From positions 1-22,123 of the forward strand of contig NZ_SLWV01000040.1 of assembly GCF_004345705.1 (NCBI RefSeq): a DNA stretch of 22,123 nt, written 5' to 3'. A program made the translations under genes and the position numbers. Shown piece by piece: positions 1 to 6,699 of the stretch (within the stretch, counting starts at the first letter, position 1; each line of letters begins with the position of its first letter). The notes beneath the pieces are model-generated. The model worked only from the letters and a program-made list of their open reading frames with translations. It was not told where the DNA came from and ran no database searches. The DNA comes from Marinisporobacter balticus (lineage in GTDB: Bacteria; Bacillota; Clostridia; Peptostreptococcales; Thermotaleaceae).

Positions 1-231
1 AATCTCTTCAAGGAACCAATTTACATGACAGCTACAACAAAAGATAAAGAAGATGTTTCAAAAGTAAGAGCATTTATCTGTACAATTAATCCAAAGGATC
101 TACAAATATTTAAGCATAATACTGTACAAAATGTGAAATTTGATCAGACTCAAAATGATCAGTTACCACTATGTGCATATAGTTTACGTTGGAATATAGA
201 AGTGATCTTTTATCAACACAAATTTTTCTTA
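1..231 (+). pseudogene. IS4-superfamily transposase, 3'-truncated remnant
   Basis: The frame is open from the window edge, so the 5' part lies outside. It encodes the C-terminal part of a DDE transposase. The segment at about 175-220 reads YSLRWNIEVIFYQHK, an exact fit to the IS4-superfamily YREK signature (Y-x2-R-x3-E-x6-K), whose Glu is the third catalytic acidic residue. Homology stops right after the following FF at about 226-231. The frame then runs nine unrelated codons, antisense to the neighbouring OsmC-like gene, to a stop at 256-258. The end of the transposase and its terminal inverted repeat are missing, so this is a deletion or recombination scar and not an active element. The exact IS group is not certain. 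Confidence 0.72.
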
Positions 232-565
232 CAGGGCTGTTTTCAAGTTTTTTTATAATATGCTGTTTTACTTCATCAGCAATTTCCCCTATAATATTTT
301 TTTCATAAAGAAATTTTGTCTTATTTTCATCACTACTATCTATATCTACTTTAACGACTACTTTTTCATAATTTATGTTTCTATTTTGCAAAATTGCTCT
401 CGTTGTAATATTCAGACAAGAAGCCAATCCTGAACTTAACAAATCAAACGGCCCAAAGTATTGTTCATTGCCTCCTTGCTCCTTAGTCACATCTGAAAAT
501 ATGATTGTATTATGATTAGAAATTTCAGAACAATAATTTTCTTTTTTACTTTCAGCAACTACCAT
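110..565 (-). CDS. OsmC/Ohr-family protein with a foreign C-terminus
   Basis: OsmC/Ohr proteins are small cytoplasmic thiol peroxidases that reduce organic hydroperoxides with two cysteines. Residues 20-60 show the family core (GGNEQ, then GPFDLLSSGLASC), with the first conserved Cys at position 50. The helix ending ENSPVRK (108-114) matches the place where the family has CPVxK, but the second Cys is Ser110 here, so two-Cys peroxidase chemistry is doubtful. From about residue 113 to the end at 151 the codons are antisense to the transposase remnant. The natural last strand (about 20 residues) is therefore lost and replaced. The ATG at 563-565 has a weak GGGA site about 10 nt upstream. The product is probably a degraded or non-functional paralogue. 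Confidence 0.68.
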   Translation of the reverse strand: MVVAESKKENYCSEISNHNTIIFSDVTKEQGGNEQYFGPFDLLSSGLASCLNITTRAILQNRNINYEKVVVKVDIDSSDENKTKFLYEKNIIGEIADEVKQHIIKKLENSPVRKICVDKRSLLYSNVNYMHIVVTDHFESDQISHFVQYYA

Positions 566-656
566 AATCTAACATTTCCCTTTTATAACAAAAATTTTTG
601 ACATCGACTTTCCTAAAAAATAGTCGTTTTTAATTTAGTTCACAAATTAGAACATG

Positions 657-1322
657 TTAGATATTAATAATCTTTTGCGCTAATTTCTTCAAATCAGAAG
701 CAGTATAATCTGGTTTTATCCCAAGTCGATCAATAGGTTTATGAAGTCGGTTAAGCCAGCCTACTGTAAATCCATAGGATTTTGAACCTGCTACATCCCA
801 ACCATTCGATGAAATAAAAAGAATTTCCTCTTTATCAAAACCTAATCTTTTGGCTGTCAAATCATATGCATCTGGTTTTGGCTTATACACTTTAAAGTCA
901 TCAACACTTATTATGTCATCTAAATGATTATCCAGAGAAGTGTTTTTTGCTAATTCATTGAGCATATGCAGATTTCCATTTGATAGAATTGCTAATTTTC
1001 GAGGGCGAAAGATATTCATAGCTTCTATCACTTCTGGATAAAGGTTTAAATGTAAATATTCATTTAAAATTTCTTCTACTATTTCTTCATTGTATTGAAG
1101 TTCAAGTTCCTCTAAAGAATAACAAAGTGCTTCTTTCGTTAATGACCAAAAATCTGCATATTTATCCATCAACGATCTGATCCATACATAATCCAGTTGC
1201 TTTTGTCTCCAAATCTGACTAATCTGAGCACCCTTTTCCGGATACAATTCATCACATTTTTTCATAACCGATTGAACATCATATAAAGTACCATATGCAT
1301 CAAATAGAACCGCCTTAATCAT
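657..1322 (-). CDS. HAD hydrolase, L-2-haloacid dehalogenase type
   Basis: A 221-residue protein of the HAD superfamily, haloacid dehalogenase type II subgroup. These enzymes hydrolyse L-2-haloalkanoic acids to D-2-hydroxy acids through an aspartyl ester. Catalytic landmarks are present and in order: nucleophile Asp8 with Thr12 (FDAYGTLYD), Arg39 in WRQKQLDYVW, Ser114 in LSNGN, Lys147 and Tyr153 in YKPKPDAY, and the SSNGWD block (171-176) typical of true dehalogenases. The ATG at 1320-1322 was chosen because AGGAG lies 8-9 nt upstream; a TTG two codons earlier would sit on top of that site. The gene diverges from a LysR regulator across a shared palindrome, so it is the likely target. The natural substrate is unknown; a general phosphatase role is less likely given the motif set. 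Confidence 0.85.
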   Translation of the reverse strand: MIKAVLFDAYGTLYDVQSVMKKCDELYPEKGAQISQIWRQKQLDYVWIRSLMDKYADFWSLTKEALCYSLEELELQYNEEIVEEILNEYLHLNLYPEVIEAMNIFRPRKLAILSNGNLHMLNELAKNTSLDNHLDDIISVDDFKVYKPKPDAYDLTAKRLGFDKEEILFISSNGWDVAGSKSYGFTVGWLNRLHKPIDRLGIKPDYTASDLKKLAQKIINI

Positions 1323-1356
1323 AAACAATCACTCCTTTTGTTTTTAAATTTACTAC

Positions 1357-1381
1357 TATAAGTATATCACGCAAACTTATA
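1357..1381. promoter_or_regulatory. LysR-type operator (T-N11-A palindrome)
   Basis: TATAAGT, 11 nt, ACTTATA: a perfect 7-bp dyad whose inner bases are exactly T-N11-A, the consensus recognition box of LysR-type regulators. It lies in the 130-bp divergent spacer, 72 bp before the LysR start and 35 bp before the dehalogenase start. That placement suits autoregulation plus control of the divergent gene. Confidence 0.68.
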
Positions 1382-1452
1382 TTAGTAAATTTGATAGTTG
1401 TAATAAATTCTATTATAAATTATAATACCAATTATAAAGGAGTGATTAACAC

Positions 1453-2334
1453 ATGGAAATAAAACAATTAAAAACATTTTCTGCAATAGCAAAAACAGGA
1501 AGTTTCAGCAATGCTTCAGATATACTCGGCTATGCACAGCCAACAGTTACTACTCATATAAAATTATTAGAAGATGAACTTAAGGTAAAGCTTTTTGAAA
1601 GACTCGGACATAGAATCAAGCTTACTGAAGAAGGCAAGCATTTGCTCTATTATGCTGAAAATATTTTAAAATTTTCTTCCGAGGCCTTATCTTCTTTTTC
1701 TGAAAAAAACACCGAAACGGGAAAAATCACAATCGGTGCCAACGAGTCTTTTAGTGTTGTACGTTTACCCTTAATACTAAAAAATTTCATACACCGATAT
1801 CCAAATGCGGATGTAAATTTAAAGTTTGGATCAGTAAAAGAAATACATGAGTCGTTACAAAATAATGATGTTGATATTGCCTTTTTTTTAACTCGTGAGG
1901 TATGTTATTCAGATCTTATTGTAGAAACTTTAATTAAGGAGGAAATTGTTGCAATTGCGCCCCCTAGCCATCCTCTTACATCAAAAGAAACTGTAAATAT
2001 ATTTGATTTTGAAAATGAAGAATTAATTATTACACAAGAAGATTGTACTTATCGTGCAATGATTCAAGAACTTATAAACGAGACCAACGTTCACCCCAAA
2101 TCCATCATTGGGATTAATAACATTCACGCTATAAAACAGCTTGTAATGAGTGGGCTTGGCGTTGCACTTTTACCACGTATTTCAGTAGAATACGAAATCT
2201 CCCAAAATCTATTGGTTGAAGTACCTTGGAAAGAAGCTTATCTTCCTGTTTCTACACAAATCGCTTATCATAAAGACAAATGGCTTTCTCCAACAATATT
2301 AAGTTTTTTAGAAGAAGCTAGAAAATTAACATGA
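1453..2334 (+). CDS. LysR-family transcriptional regulator
   Basis: A 293-residue LysR-type regulator of normal family length. Residues 3-62 form the winged helix-turn-helix (MEIKQLKTFSAIAKTGSFSN..., then AQPTVTTHIKLLE and LFERLGHRIKLTEEG). Residues 90-290 form the periplasmic-binding-like effector domain (GKITIGANES..., and SGLGVALLPR near 240). AAAGGAG lies 12 nt before the ATG. It is divergent from the dehalogenase-like gene, and a T-N11-A dyad sits between them. The inducer cannot be told from sequence; a halo- or hydroxy-acid is only a guess from the neighbour. Confidence 0.92.
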   Translation: MEIKQLKTFSAIAKTGSFSNASDILGYAQPTVTTHIKLLEDELKVKLFERLGHRIKLTEEGKHLLYYAENILKFSSEALSSFSEKNTETGKITIGANESFSVVRLPLILKNFIHRYPNADVNLKFGSVKEIHESLQNNDVDIAFFLTREVCYSDLIVETLIKEEIVAIAPPSHPLTSKETVNIFDFENEELIITQEDCTYRAMIQELINETNVHPKSIIGINNIHAIKQLVMSGLGVALLPRISVEYEISQNLLVEVPWKEAYLPVSTQIAYHKDKWLSPTILSFLEEARKLT

Positions 2335-2506
2335 TGCAGATTAATTCGTACCATACTTAAGAAAACTTCCAATCAAGCTTAATACTAATTTTTGATGGTA
2401 GCATATAAATAGTACAAGTTAAAAGCGGAGTTTGTCAAGGAAATTGTCGTATGAAATTTTCAAAGGTAATTTTTCAAGCTTACTTGAATTTTCCGGTTTG
2501 CTATTG

Positions 2507-2600
2507 ACATTGAGCCTCCGTAAGTATGGTTGCTTGCCCTGTGCGCAGCCATCTAAAGAAGGTCACGCTCAAAGCAGGTTACCATACTTACCCTCAATGT
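2507..2600. repeat. Large foldback (imperfect hairpin) next to the IS end
   Basis: The arms ACATTGAG (2507-2514) plus GTAAGTATGGT (2520-2530) pair with ACCATACTTAC (2581-2591) plus CTCAATGT (2593-2600). The loop is about 50 nt and contains further GC-rich self-complementary bits. The element TACCATACTTA also occurs as a direct copy at 2349-2359, just after the LysR stop. It is not a T-tailed terminator. It may be IS-borne, or a small foldback element inserted beside the IS. Confidence 0.5.
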
Positions 2601-2626
2601 AAATAGTTCACTTCGTCAAACCTAGT

Positions 2627-3240
2627 CTATCCACTTATCTTAGCATCTATATGTTCTTTTTCTCTAACTGGGTTCAATGCAACGGTTTCTGGAAGCTCCC
2701 AATTGCGTATATCATTAGCCCATCTCTCTGGATGTTGCTTTTTTGCTTTTTCATAGACTTTTTTTCGTTTATCCATAATGGTTTTTCCGTTACCATTATG
2801 TCTATTATTTGGTGTCATATAATTAATGCCACTATGATAGTGAATATTGTTATACCAATGAACGAACTCTTTTACCCATTGTCGTGCATATTCTAATGAT
2901 ACAAACCCATTTTCGGGATACGTAGGGATGTATTTTAATGTTTTGAATAAAGATTCTGAATAAGGATTATCATTACTTACTCTTGGTCTTGAAAATGAAC
3001 TTTGCACACCTAATCTTTCGAGTGTCGCTAAAAATGTGGCTGCTTTCATAGGTCCACCATTATCGGAATGGAGTACAATAGGTCTTCCTGTTATATTTTC
3101 AGCCAATAAGGTTTTTCTGACAAGGGTTTCTGAATGAATAGCATTCTCTTCTTCCCATACTTCATAACCAACTATTTTTCGACTAAAGATATCTACAATC
3201 ATGTAAAGCTTGTAATACAAGCCTTTCACGCTCCTATGAA
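2627..3240 (-). pseudogene. IS3 orfB transposase, 3' exon (after the group II intron)
   Basis: This is the second half of the orfB integrase-like transposase. It continues from the 5' exon at 5491 after intron removal: exon 1 ends on the first base of a codon, and TT at 3240-3239 completes it. The join reads WDISY-IHRSVKGLYYKLYM, the normal spacing in this family. The second catalytic Asp is in LHSDNGG and the Glu in NPYSESLFKTLKY. With the first Asp in exon 1 (WTWDISY) the DDE triad is complete. Spliced orfB is 1029 nt, 342 residues plus stop. An apparent in-frame ATG at 3254-3256 lies inside the intron and is not a real start. Function depends on intron splicing, which is doubtful here. Confidence 0.8.
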
Positions 3241-3288
3241 GTGAAGTAAGAGACAAGGCGTAGTCGGACTATTTCCTTGCCTCTCCTT
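3241..3288 (-). ncRNA. Group II intron domain VI with branch-point A
   Basis: The stem AGAGGCAAGG (3284-3275) pairs with CCTTGTCTCT (3258-3249), with one G-U. It is followed by TTACTTCAC and the intron end. The A seventh from the 3' end (position 3247) sits where the bulged branch-point adenosine is expected. Confidence 0.75.
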
Positions 3289-3290
3289 CC

Positions 3291-3325
3291 CGAACCGGAC
3301 TTGCACCTCTCAGCGCATCCGGCTC
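3291..3325 (-). ncRNA. Group II intron domain V (catalytic hairpin)
   Basis: A 35-nt hairpin read on the minus strand starts GAGCCGGA, containing the catalytic AGC triad. It has a GAGA (GNRA) tetraloop, a two-base AG bulge on the 3' side, and ends TCCGGTTCG. All hallmark positions of domain V are kept, so the catalytic core is probably competent. Confidence 0.9.
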
Positions 3326-3330
3326 TCCAT

Positions 3331-4866
3331 TTAAATGTTGCTTACAGCAAAGGCGATTTCTTCGTATCTAGACTCTTTGTAACTCTTAGGTGTTTCATTA
3401 TAGATAGGGATTTGTACCTGGATTCTTCCATTTAAATGGCATCTTACGACTTTTGACTAATCTCCTCAATGCACATTCTCTATATTGGTTGTTCCAACTA
3501 TTTTTCCCACGGAACACCCATGTTTTTGCAGAGTTTCCTTCGACTAGTTTAAAATATTTCTGCATCAGTGTGGGAAACTTTGTTTTGAACTTTCTGGCTA
3601 GCCAATGTCCAAATTTCCAGAAAACGGAATGGTCAACTTTATTGTAAATACATGCAGTGTAATCGGTGTGCTGATAGAAATTCACCCAGCCAACGATCTG
3701 TCTATTTAGACTGTCAATCATATCAAGTACATTCACGCTATAATTTTCGGATAACTGATTCACTAGTTTACGGACAAATCGTCTGTACCTTTCCCATGGA
3801 ATATTTGTAGTTACTCTCATATATCCCTTAGGGCCTCTTTTTCTGATTATATGATATCCGAGAAAGACAAAACCATCATTTACATGTGTAATCTTTGTTT
3901 TTCCATATTTAAAGTAAGTTTCAATTCGCTCTCTAGGAAGCACCGACAATGTTCACGCACCTCTTTTGCATGTTGTTTTGTTCCTTTGACAGTAACCACG
4001 AAGTCATCCGCATAGCGACAGTAAGATATTGCAGGTTTCCACTGTCTGTTCTCCTTTAAGGCAATAGGTCGTTGTTTTTGTATACCGAAGTTCCATGCCC
4101 AACGGTCCTTCCTGACCTTTTTATTGAGGTAGATTCTTTCCATCCATTTATCAAATTCATGTAGCATAATATTCGATAAAAGTGGAGATATTACTCCTCC
4201 TTGAGGGACACCCTCATGGGTCGCCCTAAAGAGATTCTTGTCAACGTGACCCGACCTCAACATTAGCCACAGCAGTTTTAGAAACTTTTTATCAGATATT
4301 CTCTTTTTTACTGCTTTCATCAACAACTTATGATGAACAGTATCGAAGTAACTTGATAAATCTCCTTCAATTGCCCACCTTCCGGCTGTTGCATTTTCGC
4401 TACCATTGTCAGTGAGTTGCATTTTTACTGTGCGTATTGCATGGTGGACGCTTCTTTGTGGTCTGAAACCATAGGAGTAATTACTAAAGTCACTTTCCCA
4501 GATAGGTTCCATTGCCATCAACATAGCTCTTTGTACAATTCTGTCACGTATACAAGGTATCCCAAGTGGTCGTTTTTTTCCATTGGATTTTGGAATATAT
4601 ATCCTTCTTACAGGGCTAGGTCTATACTTGCCTTTTAGCAGTTCAGATCTAAGTAAATCTAGTTCATCATTGAGATTATCTTGTATGTTGGATTTTGTGA
4701 TTCCATCAACACCTGGAGTACTCGCACCACTCGATGATAGGGTAATACGAGCAGCTTCAGTTAGCCATGCTTTGTTCACAATTAGTCTTAGAAGTCTATT
4801 GAATTTACGGTCACTATCTTCTGATGACCACCTCGCCAGTTTGCTTTGCATTTCATTGATTATCAT
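3331..4866 (-). pseudogene. ltrA: Group II intron reverse transcriptase/maturase, frameshifted
   Basis: The intron-encoded protein starts at ATG 4864-4866 with AGGTG about 7 nt upstream. The first frame runs to 3880 (328 residues) and holds the RT palm and fingers: GKKRPLGIP, YGFRPQRSVHHAI, EGVPQGGVISPLLSNI and the active site YADD. The second frame (through about 3900 to a stop at 3398-3400) holds the rest of the thumb and maturase domain X (VGWVNFYQHTDY...). The frames join at an A5 run (3898-3902); one more A would give NMEKTKITHVNDG and a protein of about 489 residues. A further 23 codons in another frame run from 3402 to a TAA at 3331-3333, right before domain V, suggesting a second indel. 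No HNH endonuclease motif is seen. RT and maturase activities are probably lost. Confidence 0.85.
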
Positions 4867-5145
4867 AGGTCTTCACCTCATTACGGTCTTTTAATCTGCC
4901 GAGCAAACCATTTAAACTGTCTTCCTTCACCATGTAGTCGGCTTTCCCGACCTCAGACTACTACGAAGACTCCGTCAATTCGCCAAGCATTGGAGGCACA
5001 CTTCCTTATCATCTTGGTGAATCTTCCTCGGTTCACAAAATTGGACTCATCATATGGGTTAGGCTGCCTATCGCAGTCTTTATCCTTACGTTCTGCAAGT
5101 CGCTGTAAACATCATACTCTAGCTGTGCACTCATTATGATTCCCA

Positions 5146-5171
5146 GTTGTATAGCATATATTTCTATCAAC
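5146..5171 (-). ncRNA. EBS1 stem-loop of the group II intron
   Basis: On the minus strand GTTGATAG pairs with CTAT(A)CAAC and presents the 9-nt loop AAATATATG. TATATG in this loop (5160-5155) is exactly complementary to CATATA, the last six exon bases (IBS1, 5496-5491). It lies about 330 nt into the intron, a usual place for EBS1. Confidence 0.82.
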
Positions 5172-5200
5172 TCTCGTGATATCGACCCATGGCTGTAGTA

Positions 5201-5206
5201 GATATC
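5201..5206 (-). ncRNA. EBS2 of the group II intron
   Basis: GATATC lies in a loop closed by CTGTA/TACAG and pairs with exon bases GATATT (IBS2, 5503-5498), with one G-U. IBS2 lies one base upstream of IBS1, as usual. A second GATATC at 5178-5183 is an alternative but is not in an obvious loop. Confidence 0.65.
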
Positions 5207-5490
5207 AGTTTACAGACTACCTATAAAGTGATGTAGGTAGTGGGGACATTTCACCCCATAGATGCGGATTAATAGGTTTGTGTTCCTCAACCTTCCTATA
5301 CTCAGTTTAGAGATTCATCTTGGCTTAATCACTTCGCCTCAAATCCCATTTTCCACGGGCTACGTCACCTTGTTAGTGTCAACAAGTCACCGCCGCTTTA
5401 ACTCACTTCTTCTCACAGCAGAAGAAGGTCCTATCATTTAGATAGGCATTCCAATTTTGCTCATGTAGCCGATTGGCTATCCGAGCGCAC

Positions 5491-5905
5491 TATATGAAAT
5501 ATCCCATGTCCATACCTCATTAGGATTTACTGCAATATGTGTAGAAAGTATTCTTTTAGTACTTGGTTTTGCTTTTCCACGATGTGTAAGCATTTTATTT
5601 TGCCTAAGTACTCTATAAAATGTAGATTCAGAAGCGATATATTTCCCTTTATCAGCAAGTTTAGGAACGATTTGAGAGGGTGGTAAACTGGCATATTCTT
5701 TAGAATTTACTGTTTCTAAAATTTCTTTACGTTCTTGTTGCGAAAGTTTATTTTTAGGCTCAGGTCTAATAGCATACGGTCTTGCATCTGATTTAATATC
5801 ACCATCTTCTTTCCACCTTTGATACGTTCTACTTGTAAATCCAAGTATTTTGCATGCAGGTTCTAATCTTGCCCCACCATCTCGTGCTTCATCAATTAAT
5901 TCCAC
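5491..5905 (-). pseudogene. IS3 orfB transposase, 5' exon (before the group II intron)
   Basis: The first 138 codons of orfB are the helix-turn-helix part (LEPACKILGFTSRTYQRWKEDG), the region before the core, and the first catalytic Asp (NPNEVWTWDISY) immediately before the intron. The first usable start is GTG at 5903-5905 with no clear ribosome binding site. The frame upstream reads LSDR-stop-KAVELIDEA, and KA just before the GTG fits family sequence, so orfB probably once began further upstream and is now cut by the TAA at 5912-5914. IS3 elements normally make OrfAB by -1 frameshifting in an orfA/orfB overlap. No such overlap remains here, because orfA stops at 5932-5934. Confidence 0.78.
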
Positions 5906-5931
5906 AGCTTTTTAGCGATCTGAAAGATATA

Positions 5932-6441
5932 TCAATCTTCCTCTCTGTCCCCCCAGATCGCTTGGGCCTTTTTTTGGAGAACCAACAGAGCGGCTACTTC
6001 TGCTAGTGCTTTTTCTTTACGTGTAAGTTCTTTTTCAAGTTGCTTAGAACGATTTTTCTCTTCTTTTAATTCAGTTTGGAATTTTATTGTATCTTTAGGA
6101 TTTTGGGAATTATTTGCCCGTAAGCACTGTTCACTCCAATTATTCACTTGTTCAATATACAACCCTTTTTGTCTACAATAAACAGCTAAATCGGCTTCAT
6201 TGAGAGCATATGTTTCCATTACGATATGGAATTTATCTTTTGAAGACCAATTTTTTACTTCTTTCTTGTTTGATAAATCATCAATATTGTTATTGTTTAT
6301 CTTTTTTCTCCATGTATATAAAGTGGACTTTGTTACCCCGATTTCTTCTGCTAATACTTGTATACTTATATTTTCAGGTGGTAACATTCTTTTTAATATT
6401 TGTTCCCTTTCTTCCCATGTGTAATTTGTTGGTTTTGCCAT
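5932..6441 (-). CDS. IS3-family transposase OrfA
   Basis: A 169-residue DNA-binding subunit. An N-terminal helix-turn-helix of the transposase_8 type (residues 8-50: WEEREQILKRM..., then IGVTKSTLYTWRKK) recognises the IS ends. A second HTH-like segment follows (65-105). The C-terminus, from about 120 to 160, is a charged coiled coil (KEEKNRSKQLEKELTRKEKALAEVAALL), the usual leucine-zipper dimerisation region of OrfA. The ATG has AAGGAG about 11 nt upstream. The frame looks intact. The promoter overlaps the terminal inverted repeat. Confidence 0.88.
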   Translation of the reverse strand: MAKPTNYTWEEREQILKRMLPPENISIQVLAEEIGVTKSTLYTWRKKINNNNIDDLSNKKEVKNWSSKDKFHIVMETYALNEADLAVYCRQKGLYIEQVNNWSEQCLRANNSQNPKDTIKFQTELKEEKNRSKQLEKELTRKEKALAEVAALLVLQKKAQAIWGDREED

Positions 6442-6474
6442 TTTATTTTCATCTCCTTGGAATCTGTTGTCTTT

Positions 6475-6504
6475 ATTATAGTATAACTCAACTGCTTACG
6501 ACAA
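6475..6504 (-). promoter_or_regulatory. Promoter of IS3 orfA
   Basis: On the minus strand TTGTCG (6504-6499), an 18-nt spacer and TATAAT (6480-6475). The -35 box lies within the conserved inner half of the terminal repeat, so transposase binding could autorepress transcription, as is common in IS3 elements. Confidence 0.6.
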
Positions 6505-6699
6505 CAATCCTAACACATAGGGAGACTTCTATCTATATAATTATGGTTTGCGGATTTAGAAGCTAAACTTCTAGATATAAAAAACACTTTCTTGATGCTA
6601 GTATTACATTTAATAAGTTTCATGTAGTAAAAAGAATCAAATGGAGTCTCTTTCAAAATCAAAGTCCAAAATGCTAAGGGTATACAATCTTTTGCATAA

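Larger units (their letters stand above)
3241..5490 (-). mobile_element. Group II intron (2250 nt) inserted in IS3 orfB
   Basis: This is a self-splicing retroelement in the sense orientation of its host gene. The 5' end at 5490 reads GTGCG, matching the group II consensus. The 3' end at 3241 is AC, matching the consensus AY. Domain V lies at 3291-3325, domain VI at 3241-3288, and an LtrA-type maturase frame fills domain IV. The exon-binding loops pair with the last 13 exon bases. Excision rejoins the orfB frame exactly, which fixes both ends independently. The ribozyme looks intact, but the maturase is broken by at least one frameshift, so splicing and mobility probably need a maturase from another copy. 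Confidence 0.92.
4867..5490 (-). ncRNA. Group II intron domains I-III (ribozyme 5' part)
   Basis: This 624-nt stretch has no protein-coding gene; it holds the structural part of the ribozyme. Its 5' end is GTGCGCTCGGATAGCC on the minus strand. It contains the two exon-binding loops listed separately. The apparent short open frames here are chance frames inside structured RNA. Confidence 0.85.
2433..6515 (-). mobile_element. IS3-family insertion sequence split by a group II intron
   Basis: The element carries orfA and orfB of the IS3 type on the minus strand. Candidate terminal inverted repeats are TGTCAAGGAAATTGTCGTA (2433-2451, plus) and TGTTAGGATTGTTGTCGTA (reverse of 6497-6515), 13 of 19 identical with the innermost eight bases (TTGTCGTA) perfect. 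Without the 2250-nt intron the IS would be about 1.83 kb, somewhat long for the family because about 190 bp, including a foldback, separate the orfB stop from the left repeat. No 3-4 bp target duplication is visible next to these ends, so the boundaries are tentative or one end has been altered since insertion. Confidence 0.6.

Noticed and set aside
596..632. CGACT/AGTCG fold between the dehalogenase and OsmC-like genes as a terminator
   Set aside because: The stem is short, the loop is AT-rich and there is no adjacent T tract on the minus strand; not good enough to list.
3241..3256. Apparent N-terminus MSLTSL of the 3' part of orfB as a separate transposase gene
   Set aside because: These codons lie inside domain VI of the group II intron; the real protein joins at 3240 to the exon at 5491.
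4417..5139. Plus-strand open frames of 73-103 codons over the intron
   Set aside because: They run antisense to the maturase frame and the structured ribozyme RNA, with low-complexity translations.
6558..6574. TAGAAG/CTTCTA hairpin just outside the IS as a terminator
   Set aside because: The stem is only 6 bp and no T run follows on either strand.
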